From Apostichopus japonicus (taxonomy: Eukaryota; Echinodermata; Holothuroidea; Aspidochirotida; Stichopodidae), in contig NC_092574.1 in the NCBI RefSeq assembly GCF_037975245.1, forward strand, positions 9,583,713-9,647,712: a DNA stretch of 64,000 nucleotides, in the 5' to 3' direction. How positions within the stretch are numbered: position 1 is the stretch's first letter; the number at the start of each line of letters is the position of its first letter. The position numbers and the translations under genes were made by a program. Of this stretch, positions 39,601 to 51,763 are shown piece by piece. The notes under the pieces were generated by a model. It ran no database searches, was not told the DNA's origin, and was given only the letters and a program-made list of their open reading frames with translations.

Positions 39601-42600
39601 GTTTTTTACTTAATCTACGAGGTCATCATTAATACCATGGTATTGTTAAATGGTAGTTGATGTTTGGCTTCATATCATGATTTGCCTCAATGAATTGTTC
39701 AAAGTGTACACCCCCCCACTTCTCCCCTTCCCTTCTCTCCTCACTCTGTCTCTGTCCTATAGCCCTATTAAACAACATTTTATTTACCTTGTACTTAATG
39801 TCATGATGTGCATTTTCAAATTTTTAATTTTTTCAGAGGTCACCAGTGTTCTATTGTTTGGAGCTCAGGCAACACACGATCTGGTTCCACCAGAAATTAT
39901 TCAGAACTTACTGAAGACCATCGTTAACAACTTTGTAACGGAAAGGAATTCAAATGAAGTCATGGCGATTGGGTAAATATAGAAAGATGTTTCTTTACCT
40001 ATCATGATGCAGATGGTTACAACTACTAAGTTCTATGTAGCTATGTAGTCATAAATCAAACTAATACCATTATAGTCTAAGTTAAATTACCTCTTTAACT
40101 TAAAATGTACCAGAATTTGTTGTTACTTTTTATCACTGAACTGAAATACACATGAAAAATTGATGTCCTTTTAAATTTAGGTTACATCTGCTGGTGTATT
40201 ACCTTTAAGTGTCACACCCTCCTTTCACCTTTGAGTACTTTTAGGTGTCACCTGTATGGTATGGTGCCACCATATGGTGCCACCCGTATGGTGCCACCTC
40301 TCATGCCACTCATTTTCTCTATGGTGCCTGCACACAGGCGATCACTTCCGTAAGAAGTTAGGTTGTGTAGACGTCATTCCGACTTGAACAACTTTTCAGC
40401 CGATACTTTGAAGTCATTTCTTGTAATATGTATTTTGTGATTGGGAATGATTGGCAGGGCATATTATTGAGGAATTTTACTAGTCATCCCTTGGAACGAG
40501 TAGGTCTTACTACAACAAATTCAGTTCTGAACAATGTAACAAAATAACAAAGAAGATACAATATGTACACTGTAGGAGAGATGGTTAGGTTTGGTGGATA
40601 GAACACCGCTTTAAGCCGCTTACACTCCCCCCTTTGGGTAGATCGTAGGCCCACCACAATTTTTGTTTTATGTCAGTGATGGAGGGTGGTACTTATTTGA
40701 TCAGTTTACTTAATTGGGCATATTAAGTTACAATGGTATTAAGTTACAACTAGTCTTCCGCTGGACCACCACAATAGCTGATTTAGGTTTTCCAACCAGA
40801 AGTTTGGTTGAACACATTGTTTCATTGTACTTCAACTTTATTCAAATTTGCTTAATCAGGTTCAGCAAGTTGACTTCATCTCTCTTTCATCTCTCTTTCA
40901 GTTTGAACGCAGTTCGGGAGGTCTGCTCTCGATGTCCATTAGCCATGACTGGTGACCTCTTGGGCGACCTCGCTCAGTACAAAAAGTACCGCAACAAAGC
41001 GGTAGTGGCCTCTGCCAGATCACTCATACAGTTGTATAGGAGTAAAAATCCGGACCTCTTACATAAGAAAGATCGGGTAATTGTTCTCTTTTTGCAGTAT
41101 TTAAGACTTATAAAAGGTCATCACTATTACTTGAGTGCCTGGAAGTTGTCAAACCCTTTCAAAAATTATTCTTAAGTTCTGACCCTCCATCTTAAGTAAT
41201 TCTTCCAACATTGAGAAATGTTACCATAGAACACAAAATATATCAGAGCAATGTAAAGTTCAGTTTGTAAGATGTTTGTTGAAGTTTTTAAACGTAATTT
41301 CCCAGGTTTGGACTTGACCACATTTGGGGGCAACTGGTATGTGCCTGGAAGTTGTCAAACTTTTTCAAAAAAATTCTAAAATTATGACCCTCCATCTTAA
41401 GTAATTCTCCTAACATTGAGAAATGTTACCATAGTACCCAAAATATATCAGAGCAATGTAAAGTTCAGTTTGCAAGATGCTTGTTGAAGTTTTTAAACGT
41501 AATTTCCCAGGTTTGGACTTGACCACATTTGGGGGCAACTGGCAAGTTCTCAGTTATATATATGTATATATGCTTTCCTATGTGCAAACAATTTGACTTG
41601 TGAGCATTTCTAGTATGCTTAAATGTCTTTATCTTTCTTCCTTGTTTTATTGTTAGGGCAAACCAACTGAGAGCACTGTTGATATCAAAGTTCGAAAGTA
41701 CGGGGAAGTAGATGCAGAAGACTTTGTAAAAGGAGCCGAGGTTCTACCGGAGGCCAACGACGGAGATGTGACAGAGAAAGGGGGAGAGAAAAATGGTGAG
41801 GAAATGTGATTTGTTTGTTATGTATGTTGAAGCTTTATTATCCACTCTCTATATAAACAAGCACAAAGCAGAAGGAAATGCCTCCACCTTAATGATGTGA
41901 TTGTAGGAAACCTGTCAAAAGTGAAAGTGATGATTTAGGCCATCATGTTACCTAGCAACTGTTTGTATGTGTTTATCAGTGAATGCATAATAGTCTTTCA
42001 ATTAGTTTGTGTGTTCGATGTCAGTTGGCTGCTATCCATTGAAATCCAATTCTGTTAAAGCGATAAGAAGAGGTATATGGGACAGCAACATGTGCGGGGA
42101 GGGGTGGGGAGGTGGTGGGGTGTAGAGGGGTGATGACAACATAGCAGGAACATAAACCAATGAGACATCCCTCCAGTACTGCTTTGTGATGTAGAAAGAC
42201 ACCTAACATGAATGAAAGCATATCCATTGGTTAAATGTGACTTGCCTTTTGTTTTGTTCCTTTTCAAAGGGATATGGGCAAAAAAAAGTAATTTATGCAT
42301 ACTCTTACCTCCTTGACAAGCTTCTCAAATGATTTTATAAAACTGTTTCAGTTATACAAAGAGAGAGATGAGAGAGAGTGAGTCTATAGGGGCATTTGGT
42401 AAAGGTGGATGCGAGGGGATGAGGTTGGATGGCTGGATTGTGAAAAGACCATACAAAGAACATTTTCAAAAATTTCTAACACCACAATGTCTCAGCTGTA
42501 CGAGTGTGTGATCGTAATGTTTTTCTTTAGGGATTGCTCGAGAAGAAGAACATATCTTTTGTATGAATCTTGGTTTGTATTTCTTTATTAATTTAAATAA

Positions 42601-45550
42601 ATTAAATAATATTATTATTTTAAATAAGATGAGTGGGAGACAGCGAGCGAGGAGTCAGACGGCAGCGATGGGGGTTGGATTGACGTCAAACACTTGTCAG
42701 ATGAGGCAGAGGCGGCAGAAGATGACCCAAGCAAGGACCTAACCTTAGAGGAGAGGGAAACCAAGGCTGCTGGCATCAGTCAGTCTAGGCTCATTACACA
42801 AAATGAGTTCCAGGTAAATCTTATCATCGGATCTGTTATTCGTTTCATTACTTACTATCATCCTTCAGACAGTGTGCTGTATGCCCATAGCCCCACTGGG
42901 GTTTTCAGCATACTTCCTCTTCATAACAGAATGATTGTTTTATTGTACTATGTGTTGATGTTAGGAAGAAAACAGTGAGTCAGTCAGTGAGTCAATGAGT
43001 GAGTCAGTGAGTGAGTGAGTCAATGGGTGAGTAAGTGAGTGAGTCCGTCAGTGAGTGAGTCAGTGAGTGATTCAGTTGGTGAGTCAGTCGTGAGTCAGTC
43101 AGTGAGTGAGTCCGTCAGTGAGTGAGTCAGTGAGTGAGTCAGTGAGTGATTGAGTCAGTGAGTCAGTCGGTGAGTGAGTGAGTCAGTGAGTGATTCAGTG
43201 AGTGAGTCAGTCGGTGCATCAGTCAGTAAGTCAGTCAGTGGGTCAGTCAGTCAGTCAGTCAGTCAGTACAAGACCTCAATTTGGGATGAGATGAAGGGCA
43301 AACTCTAGGGCAGTGTGGTCTTATCATCTGATCATTGGATAAGACTTTTCATAAGAAGAAGCATGAATTCAACGAACGTCATCGTCAGAAGATCGTTGGG
43401 TTCATTAGTGATGAGATCTCAGTATCTTGAACTGTTTGAAAGTTTTCGATTTTAATATGAGGGGATGTTGAGTTTGAAGTTTCCAGTCTACTTCTAGCAG
43501 GGTAACATTAGTTCATATTTTTCTTTTGACAGAAAATCAGGTTAAATCAACTGCAAAAGGAAGTCTTAGCTAGCAGACCAATTAAGGGTAACAAGAGGAA
43601 GTTTAAGGAGGTTGTGGAAGTAGATGACGAGAAGTGAGTATAACATTTCATGTCAACTTCTCTGTTAACATCCAAAGAGTGATTATCTTGTTGAAGAAAG
43701 TATTTTGCAGAGAATCCTTGAATAGATTTGTAACCTTGATATGTAGAAATGTTTACGGACTTATTGATGTATTAGATGAATCACGACAGTCTTTGATCAC
43801 AAGGTGGCAGTGGTCATCGTTTAAGTTAACATAAATCAATTTCAAATGTTGATGATTTTGTCTGCTCATGTGACTTATTGCATGATCTTTGACCACCAGC
43901 TCTGAGCTCATCGCTCTCAGTAGGATCGAATCCATCCAGTCCAGACCCAGACACGACAAAGAGGCCAGGTTGGCAACAGTCTTGGTAAGTCAATGATATT
44001 GTGACCTTTATCAGTTTTATCACCCAAAAAAAAAAAAAAATTTAGCTTAATGTTTCATTGCTCTCTGAGAAAAGTGCTTATAAAACAGCCAAATAAGTTT
44101 TGTGTTTATTTGTTGACACTCAAAATGCTGACTACTTACATGATTTTGTGTATGTTACTCGACTGTTAATACAAATGAATTGTAATAACATCAGACCAAC
44201 TTCCTATCAAAAATTCAAATTGATTTATGGTCGAACGGGGTCACTCATTATATACTTGTGCTTCTGAGAAGCGATGTACTTGAAACATTCCTTAGGATTT
44301 GTTCCATATTTTTAATTCATTTGAATATGTATTAGGAAGGAAGATGAGTAATATTTGAGAAATACACATATAAGGGTGAAGGTAGGCAAAAGAAATTGAA
44401 GCTTTTTTTTTATGGTTGGTAATTTTACCAAACCGACTGAGTATTATTCCAAATGGGATTGTACTGGACTAAATTAAGAAACTTTCATAGAATTTTTCAC
44501 CCCGATATAGGTCACCAAACAGGTACTTAGTGGATTCCACTTCTGTTCTCAACATTTCGGCACCCAAAATGCCTTATTTTTATACAAGTGACTCATACGT
44601 AAACTTCACAATTTGTATTGCAACTTCACAACACATGCTACTGAATTGACATTGGTATTAGAGTTTGGCATGGAGTCACGCTATGTTTTGTAATTCTCAA
44701 ATGAACTCAAGGGGCTGGTTGAATTCATAATGTGTTTTTTTTTAAATTTTGCAGGCTGGCAAAACTCCAACAGTGAGAAAACGAGATGAGAAGAGAAGAA
44801 GAAATCCAAAGGCGAGCACCACCAATAAAGAGAAGGCAAGGTCAAAGCCATTTATGATGGTGAAGCAGAAGAAGTCAGTGAGAGGCAAACATAAAAGATC
44901 TTTCAGAGATAAGCAAGTAAGTAAGAAATGTAGACAGTTTGTAGATGATATTGTCAGAATGTATCTCGAATTTGGTGGCGGGTGCCCAGAATGAACGCAC
45001 CTGCGAACAATTGTTTCGTACCCCGGTGTCGGCATGCCAGCCTAGCCACTGGTATATCAGAATGGAACTTTCCACTTGTCTTTCTTCAGTATGAAATCAT
45101 TCTAGGTGCATATTTCCTTTTCCCCATGTGACCCTTGTTTTAGAAAACACTAAGGCTGTTGAAGTTTGAAGAAGCATCCAGTCTCTTTAAGAAAATAAGT
45201 TGTCCTTGTAGGGTAAACATGTTCTCTGCTTGAACTTTGTTAATTACATTGATGATGTACATGGGCTGCCTACATAGCATTATTGACAGGTTAATAGGCT
45301 TCTTGTTTTGTACATATATTCTTGAATTTTGTATATAAACTTTCCTTATGTTGATAAGGAAGGAAATGGACAATTAAAACGTGCAGGAAGATGAATGCCA
45401 ATCAAAAGTGCACTTAGTTACAGACAAAACGTCTAAGTTTTTTTGCCTCATTGTTTGATTTCTGTATATTAATTGCACGGTTGTGTTTATTTTGTTTTAC
45501 AGATAGCTTTGAGAGATGCTCTCATCAAAAGAACAAAAATGAAGAGATGA
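30666..45550 (+). CDS. SDAD1: SDA1 domain-containing protein 1 (SDAD1), complete
   Basis: Nucleolar factor for 60S ribosomal subunit maturation and export. Eighteen exons: 30666-30755, 31391-31495, 31820-31918, 35650-35832, 36542-36642, 36819-36876, 37514-37585, 37955-38056, 38303-38372, 39121-39282, 39837-39972, 40902-41076, 41657-41795, 42629-42813, 43533-43633, 43900-43984, 44755-44916, 45503-45550. They sum to 2,073 bases, or 690 residues plus TGA; human SDAD1 is about 687. The start is [20 protein letters not shown] (residues 8-27), as in the family. Then follow [39 protein letters not shown], an acidic DDDSDSDSE run near 228-236, a Lys-rich stretch about 250-280, [60 protein letters not shown], and the basic end [19 protein letters not shown]. 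No frameshift or missing exon was seen. Introns 3, 12 and 14 carry repeats. Confidence 0.97.
32292..34968. mobile_element. 2.7-kb repeat array bounded by 13-bp inverted repeats, SDAD1 intron 3
   Basis: TGGTTCCTTGCTT at 32292-32304 is matched by its exact complement at 34956-34968. Between them, after a GTAT/TGTG microsatellite (32336-32386), a degenerate unit recurs. It holds GATATTTTTGGACAAGTTGC, TTAACGGTCATGTGATCCGA, AGGTCACCAAAGGTCAATTA, AAAAAACTAGTATTT, and GAGGTCAAAGTTAATTTTCA. The TTAACGGTCATGTG landmark or a variant appears near 32635, 33294, 33589, 33998 and 34395. No long open frame exists, so the array is non-coding. It may be a non-autonomous element expanded by internal tandem duplication. 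Confidence 0.7.
41133..41541 (+). repeat. Tandem duplication, about 205-bp unit, SDAD1 intron 12
   Basis: GTGCCTGGAAGTTGTCAAAC starts copies near 41134 and 41340. Both run through ATATATCAGAGCAATGTAAA to GACCACATTTGGGGGCAACT, with few differences, which indicates a fairly recent duplication. It begins less than 60 bases after the exon ending at 41076. Confidence 0.85.
41880..41995. repeat. Dispersed repeat, copy 2
   Basis: Partial match to 20700-20840: GATGTGATTGTAGGAAACCT, GTCAAAAGTG, GATTTAGG, TGTGTTTATCAGTGAATGCA. It lies in SDAD1 intron 13. Confidence 0.4.
42968..43268 (+). repeat. GAGT/CAGT tetranucleotide array, SDAD1 intron 14
   Basis: About 300 bases of mixed GAGT and CAGT units, ending in a pure CAGT run. 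TGAGTCA occurs about thirteen times and GTGAGT many times on the sense strand. It begins about 155 bases after the exon ending at 42813. Confidence 0.95.
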
Positions 45551-47794
45551 GTATGAATATAGCATTGCGGCTGCCAAGGACGAATAACCTGCTCAGAGTT
45601 GCATTTCTCTCTTACAAAGTGGAGGATGTGTGGGTTTGTTATCTCAAGATGGAAGTGTAGCCCAGGAAGGCATGCGCGGTTATCCTACCCCTAATATCAG
45701 CAGGAGCAACTGATCCAGATGTAGAGGGGTGCAATAGAGGACAACAGAGTTGTCCTAGAACTGCAAGAGAAGTTGGATACATAATGTGATAAGAGTTTAT
45801 GACAATATACCACAGACTTCTAACATTGAAAGAATAGAACATGAATGGCATATTTTCCCATTGTGTTGTAATTGTTACTACATGGTATGGCAGATTTTGT
45901 TATGTACAAGTATTTCTGCAGGGACATAGCCAGACATCTCTTTAAAAAAAAATGTTTTTCTGACCTTTCTGGGGGGTGGGAGGAGGAAGATAAATACTTG
46001 AGGGGGCCTTAATCCCACTGCCCCCTCCTACCAGCTATGCCACTGTTCCAGTCTAGCGTGGAGTATCTTCTGTAATACAGATATGTAAAGCCTTTTAAAC
46101 ACAAACCTCGTTAATAAGATATCCCAAGATATTTTACTATTTTACATCACATAGCTCATGTGTGTCTTTCTTAAAAAGTGAGTACAAGAACCATTTTATT
46201 TTGGGTGGAGGTCAGCAGAGGTCCAAGTGTCAAAATATCAAACTTCATTAACTATTACAAATGCAAATTCAGCTCTTTGTTGTTAGAGTGAGCATGCAAA
46301 ATAAATATACCAGCAATAGAAATATCCCTCTGTCTTTCTTTCATCATTGTGGCATTATGTGACAAGATTCCGTCATCAAACCATGTAATCACTGACTGTG
46401 TTTAGACTTATACTGCTCTCCATCTGCAGTATGGACTTCAGCGGGGGCTAGCTTGCAAACTACTCTTGTGCTGCATATGTGATGCATTTAACCGCAAGTA
46501 ACCGCTAGCTGGGGTTTCTGGTGTTATTATTTCACTTATAGTTTTGACCTGGAATTGGACTAGGTTCCAACTTTGCTATAGGGGTGTGAAGTAATCAATA
46601 CCTCAATGAATGTTAGTAGTGAACAGTATTCATACATTAAATGCATTCCAAATTGGAAGAAAATGAGATGTGAATTTTACAGAAAAATACGAAACAAATT
46701 TGTCAGTGTGCGTCTATGACATCATAGCTGTTTACTTCAAGTTCCCATTTTCTACTTTCTGATAAGCAAATTTCACCAAGCTGCTTAAAATATGTTCCTC
46801 TTTCATCATTCAGAAATAAATTTACCTCTCAACTATTCTGTTAATATTGCTAGGTAGTGAGCAAGACTAGAAAATAAAGAGATTGAGAAGAGGAGAATAA
46901 ATTCTTAAAACAAAGCAATTTTATTCTGTTTCTGCATTTGCATAAAAATACCTCCTTTTAAAGAAGATGGTGTGCTCTGCTTTTGAAGAACATTTCCTTC
47001 ATTATTCAGGATATTAACCCTAGCATTAGTATTTTATATCAATTTTGAAAGTTTTCCTGATATAATTCATATAATTCAAGTGACATACTTCAATCACATA
47101 CTAATCAATATAAATGCACTTTGAAGTCTTTAAAGAACAGCTGTTATGCTTGAAGAACTTAATAAACATTTGAAGAAAAGTCATTCTGCTTTAAATTAAA
47201 ATGGTAATGCAACAGATGTAGCCAGGGCATAATTTGTCCACTATTTTTAAACAGGAACCATTATATTATTCTGTAAGTGACAAACATTTATAGCTTTTCA
47301 AAACTGTTAAACTTTGAACAATAATGCTTCCCTGATAGTCATACAATTACTAACATCTTTGCTTACAGCTCTAGCAGTGCATGTTGCTTGTTGGCTCTAA
47401 ACAATCACTATAAACAAGCAGTCATACTGTTAAGCTGAAGCTATAACCCTGGTACAACAGATCTTCAAAGTACCTTCACACCTTATGTGTTATTACTGCA
47501 TGGTGCAGTGATAACTGAATACGTGAAAAATCGCTGCAATTTTGGACGTTGAGTTTAATATGCCTTTGGTTGGCAGTTAACTTGCCATAAACTCTACTGT
47601 CGTAAGAGTTAATAGCCATCCTTTGTTACATTTTCACTATTTAGATTAAAACATATAACATTCAATCATTGAAAGATTGATTGCATAGATCTTCAGTGCT
47701 ATCAGAGACTGTACAGAAGAACTGCATCGTCGCCAGTATGCCACAAGGGTGCAGAATGCCTTGTCAGGCAGTTAGTTAGCCCTTCATTATATCA
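45551..47794. other. Space between the 3' ends of SDAD1 and COA5
   Basis: The two genes converge here. AATAAA-like signals for SDAD1 occur near 46300 and 46815. The short foldback element at 45919-46045 is the only clear structure. The rest is AT-rich with no recognised exon. Confidence 0.6.
45919..46045. mobile_element. 127-bp foldback element related to the G-rich family
   Basis: The left end CAGGGACATAGCCAG and the complement of the right end (CAGTGGCATAGCTGG) are imperfect inverted repeats. The interior is G-rich then C-rich, as in the element at 12693-13058. No exact target-site duplication was found. Confidence 0.55.
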
Positions 47795-49215
47795 TCAATA
47801 ACCTTTCCTTCCTCTGAACCTTGTTCTCGTGTCAAGCTGTAAACAAATGGAAGACAAATAAACTCAATCAATGATTGATGCCTTTATGTCGGAGGCTGAT
47901 CACGATGTGAACGAGACGGTGTAACTTCCCTCAATCAGCTGAATATATATGTCAACATTTTACAAAGCTAGTTTTAGGCAACAGTAGGGTTACCATATTT
48001 CTTTTGTTGAAAGGTGGGACACCTTGTCCCGGGGGAAGGATCAAAGGGGAGTGTCCCCATATTATGAAATAGCTGCATTAATTGTGTTAGTACTTGTTGC
48101 AACAACATATACAGTTAACATTACCAAAAAAAATCCTGCCAAGCTAGTGAGGCTAATATTAATATACTGTCATCAGTCATACTTAAAGGCCTGAGTTGAA
48201 AACGTTTTCGATATATTATGCTTCTTAAATGGCCAGGTATAGTGATGCATATTGTACTTTTTTGGGTCCCATATCGCAGAAACAGTAATAGGTTTGAACG
48301 TCACAAAGCCCATTAGAATATTGGGACGATTTAGTTTGCAGGCGGGACAACATATATTTGTTGCTTTCCTGATTAATTAGGAGGTATGGTAACCCAAAGC
48401 AACAGAACGAAACAGTTTGCCAATATCCTCAGCGCTACACAGGGAATTTCATTGGGAAAAAAAATGCTAGATATGCTACCATAGCCACAACATCCCTAAA
48501 TGTATGACAATGTTGGGCATATCTTTGACAGGTTTTGAATATGTGCACAGCCTTCAAAATTTTGAGGCAATCTTTTTGGTTGCAAGTTTTTATAACCATA
48601 ACCAATAAGCAAGGCAGCCTTCACTGAATCTTGTTAGACTCATTTTAACATTTGTCTGAATAGGCATGACTCACTATTGATCTTTTGCATTCAAAGAAGG
48701 CTGTTTGAAGAGCTCTGCAATGCTGGTCTACTCTGGTTCCTCGCTGTAAACATTCTTTAGGAGTCTTCTTATCCTAGTGAAGAGAATGAAACTTTAAATA
48801 CTGTAAAAAAAATACACTTTTTTTCCTGTTAATGTTGACATGCTTGTAAACCTTGTAAACTGAAAACTGAAGCAAAGCGTAAAGAGCAAGAAGGATGGGG
48901 GGGGGGGGGGATCATTGCAAATTTCCTGCTCATAGTAGGCTTGATAGAGTTAGTTAATTATAGGTAGGTTTTCTACAAGGGGTGGGGGTGGGGGGATCAT
49001 TGCAAATTTCCTGCTCATAGTAGGCTTGATAGAGTGAGTTAATTATAGGTAGGTTTTCTACAAGAAGATACATCAGTTCAGGAAGGAATCGATGGATAGA
49101 AGAAATTACTTACAAATTTGACACAATCACTCTCCAAGAGACAAATCTTGAGGTCTTCCTTCAGACCTTCACATGGTCGTTTTGTCACAGGTTTGTCTTC
49201 GTAATATTTAGGCAT
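47795..49215 (-). CDS. COA5: Cytochrome c oxidase assembly factor 5 (COA5), complete
   Basis: Small mitochondrial protein needed for complex IV assembly (yeast Pet191 family). Three exons in transcript order: 49114-49215, 48675-48773, 47795-47836, all phase 0, giving 80 residues; human COA5 has 74. The start MPKYYEDKPVTKRPCEGLKE matches the family start, and the end TRFRGRKGY then TGA matches its end. Two CX9C pairs are visible, C15-C25 in the first exon and HCRALQTAFFEC in the second, plus a third Cys region SDC. These are the helix pairs expected for import and oxidation in the intermembrane space. An acceptor lies just upstream of the ATG (exon to 49229), so a non-coding first exon is expected further right. 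An insertion-like element lies in intron 2 and an 82-bp duplication in intron 1. Confidence 0.95.
47987..48395. mobile_element. 409-bp element with 11-bp inverted ends, COA5 intron 2
   Basis: GGGTTACCATA at 47987-47997 and TATGGTAACCC at 48385-48395 are perfect complements. There is no open frame inside. The flanks (GGCAACAGTA and AAAGCAACAG) share CAACAG, but not in register, so no target-site duplication can be claimed. It is a likely miniature DNA transposon. Confidence 0.6.
48894..49066. repeat. Tandem duplication, about 85-bp unit, COA5 intron 1
   Basis: A G run followed by GATCATTGCAAATTTCCTGC and TAATTATAGGTAGGTTTTCT appears twice, with one clear base difference and a different G run. 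This indicates a recent duplication. Confidence 0.9.
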
Positions 49216-49229
49216 TATGAGGCACTTTG

Positions 49230-50560
49230 CTGTGTAGGAGAGAAAAATGACAGGAACACATTACTGAGCTACATAGGTTTCAACGAAGGAACAAAACATG
49301 GAAGGTTTATAGGGCCTACAATTAAAAGTTCTAAGTTATCCTTCCCCTTTCTCATCTTAAGTTATACTAGGCCTGATATAGTTATAACTTATATGTAGGC
49401 TATAGCCTATAGGCCTAGGATAAAATGAATGTAACCTTCATTAAATAGTTTAATATTATTGATAGGCATCGCCTATGTTACTTCATGTTACTTCACCGCA
49501 GACGTATTACATTCCTAATGAATAGGTACTAGGTTGGTCATAGGTTTACATACTTTTGATCGCCGTACATATATCATTTTTTATATTGTAGCGTAAATAT
49601 CGCGGAAGTCATCTATTTCTAGGCCTAGTATTGTACCTTGTAGTACATAAAAACACTGACTTACTTTAGCTATAATTTGTATATTGTTATTGGATAAAAT
49701 AGGCCGCTTCGATACATAACATATATGTCGTAACGATGAAAATGAAATAAATAATCATATGATTATTTACTTATTGAATTATGATATCATCACGAATGTA
49801 AAGTAAGAAGTGTAAGCGGTCCTGTCCAGCACCTGTCTTCGCACATATGTCAGCATGCGTATAACTGTACGATATGACATATATTTTGGAATTGTATCCG
49901 GTATACTATAGTACTGTAGTACCGTTTCAATCAACATGATGATCACTCGCGTATAGTATGATTGCATACGACAGTCGTTCGCTACGACTGAATTGTGCGG
50001 AAGAGGGAGGAGGCGCACCAGATAAATCAAGTCAACAAATCCCTCGTAAAGATAAAACTTCGAATCGTTACTCGGACTTCCCAATTTCGACTTAAAGTAA
50101 ATATATATTTTTATTGGATTCCTTCGTTTTTGCTTGTATCATAGCACAGAACTAATTGTTCAAAGTTAACTATCTTTATACATATATTATGTTATAGTAC
50201 TTTTCTCAGTCACTGCGGCCACAGTAGCCTAGTGTAAATTAGGAGTACTGTAGGCTAATGACCCTATATTAATAACATCGTTAATGCTATTGAAGTGTAG
50301 TGATGCACTGAAGGTAGCAGGTGTACTTTTGACAATTTCAATATAATAAAGGATTCCAGTTGTCCATGGTCAATTAGTCAGTCAGTATGACACAGTTAGT
50401 AACCGCAGATACAGTATTAGCACAATATCACAATTAATGACTGAATTAGGTCATTTGCCAAGTTGGGCCTACATAGAACAATACTAGTACTAGGCATACT
50501 GTACTACATTATTGAAGATAACATTCAGTAGGATTCATACATGAATTTTGCTCATTAGCC
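49230..50560. promoter_or_regulatory. Upstream region of COA5 (and possibly INPP4)
   Basis: COA5 and INPP4 are head to head with about 2.5 kb between start codons. This part has three AGGCCT words (near 49370, 49409, 49622) and many TAGGC words. The minus-strand open frame at 49779-50084 has no recognisable protein. No transcription start can be assigned. Confidence 0.4.
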
Positions 50561-50579
50561 CCACTAAGCGTTTATCGAT

Positions 50580-51270
50580 CCTGCATCTAGAGGCTTCCAT
50601 GGTGAGGTACTTGCGGACTTTACCTATATTTTGAATATGGAAGTTGCAAACTGTAACAACATTTGATATCTGTTCAGACATAAAAGATGATCATCTCAAT
50701 GAACCCCAAGTACCCTTACGCACTTCCATGATTTGATAACATGTCCATTAATATTAAGTGATTGCCTGCCGTAATGGCACCAAGTGATACAGAGACATTA
50801 AGTTCAAAAGCTCAGTTTTGTCGTAGGTAAGTTTCAGACGATTGTTGGAGATCCAGTGACTGATCATGGGTGATGCAGTTTTGCATGTTTTGAACTGCAG
50901 ATTCACAGTTTAACAGGTTGGCTGTATCATAACCAATGTACAACTGTTATTATCGGCATAACGGTGGTAGCAAATGTCATGTACAGTAGCGTTGAATGGT
51001 GTCTCGCAGGGATCGAGAGTGAGAAGATTTACTGGGCAAAGAACAGATCTTTGTGGAACTCCACAGCGAATGCGCCCAGTTTTCTATAGCCTCCCGTTAA
51101 CACAAACATATATATGCAAACGGTTTTTCAGGCAGGATATGAATCAATCATATGCCGAACCCAAGTTATCCCAATAGACGTCTTCAATACATCTAACAAA
51201 GTCTTTCCATGGTCGACGGTATCAAGCGCTGCGCTGAAATCAAGTAGCACCGAAAAAAGCAGCTGTATTC
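50580..51270 (-). mobile_element. Decayed CR1-like non-LTR retrotransposon fragment
   Basis: Minus-strand frames spell the remains of a reverse transcriptase in the right order: VLLDFSAALDTVDHG (near 51240), GVPQRSVLCPVN (near 51055), a YADN site where YADD is usual (near 50950), and NFHIQNIGKVRKYLTMEA (near 50625). Frameshifts and stops break it up and the catalytic motif is altered, so it is inactive. It lies between COA5 and INPP4. The open frame at 51193-51648 may include more of it upstream. Confidence 0.7.
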
Positions 51271-51763
51271 CGTTCTAGGAAACATACCTATAGTGGTATA
51301 TTCTAACCAAAGCGGTTTTAGTGAAGTGTTGGGCTTTGTAGACAGACTGAGAAACCTCATGAAGGCATACATCTCTGTCGAGTTACCTGAGGAGTAAGTG
51401 AGATATGAATGCTCACCGGCACAGGTGTCAGCCTTTTCCTGCAATTTACTGTTAAGTGCTGTTATCCCATTGGTGACACTGCAAAGCAGAACCGGTGGTG
51501 CAGCTGTATAAAACAAACAACCTTTAATAAACAAGTGGCCATCCCTAGCATCATCTGAATCATTGCTGTGATAACCTTTCCTGTAGTATATTTCTGAATA
51601 TGTAATATATCGTGAACTTATCTTAAAGAACAAGTTGCTATTTGGCATGTCACATCTCTATTTTATTTTCATTACCCGATGTATAGTTTTCCCCCCAGAT
51701 TTGTTGATTATGCTGTGATACTAACTGGTCAGATTCTGAGACGTGACTGCATATAAGAACAAG

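Noticed and set aside
42968-43268. CRISPR-like or coding repeat
   Set aside because: The unit is 4 bases and there are no unique spacers. The frame is interrupted and the array lies in an intron.
44742-45035. 97-codon minus-strand open frame
   Set aside because: It is the antisense shadow of the conserved Lys/Arg-rich SDAD1 exon 44755-44916.
49779-50084. 101-codon minus-strand open frame upstream of COA5
   Set aside because: No recognisable domain, no splice link to COA5, and it lies in the likely promoter region.
51193-51648. 151-codon minus-strand open frame upstream of INPP4
   Set aside because: The reverse transcriptase remnant reads in another frame over part of it, and the frame itself matches nothing known. 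It is treated as transposon debris.
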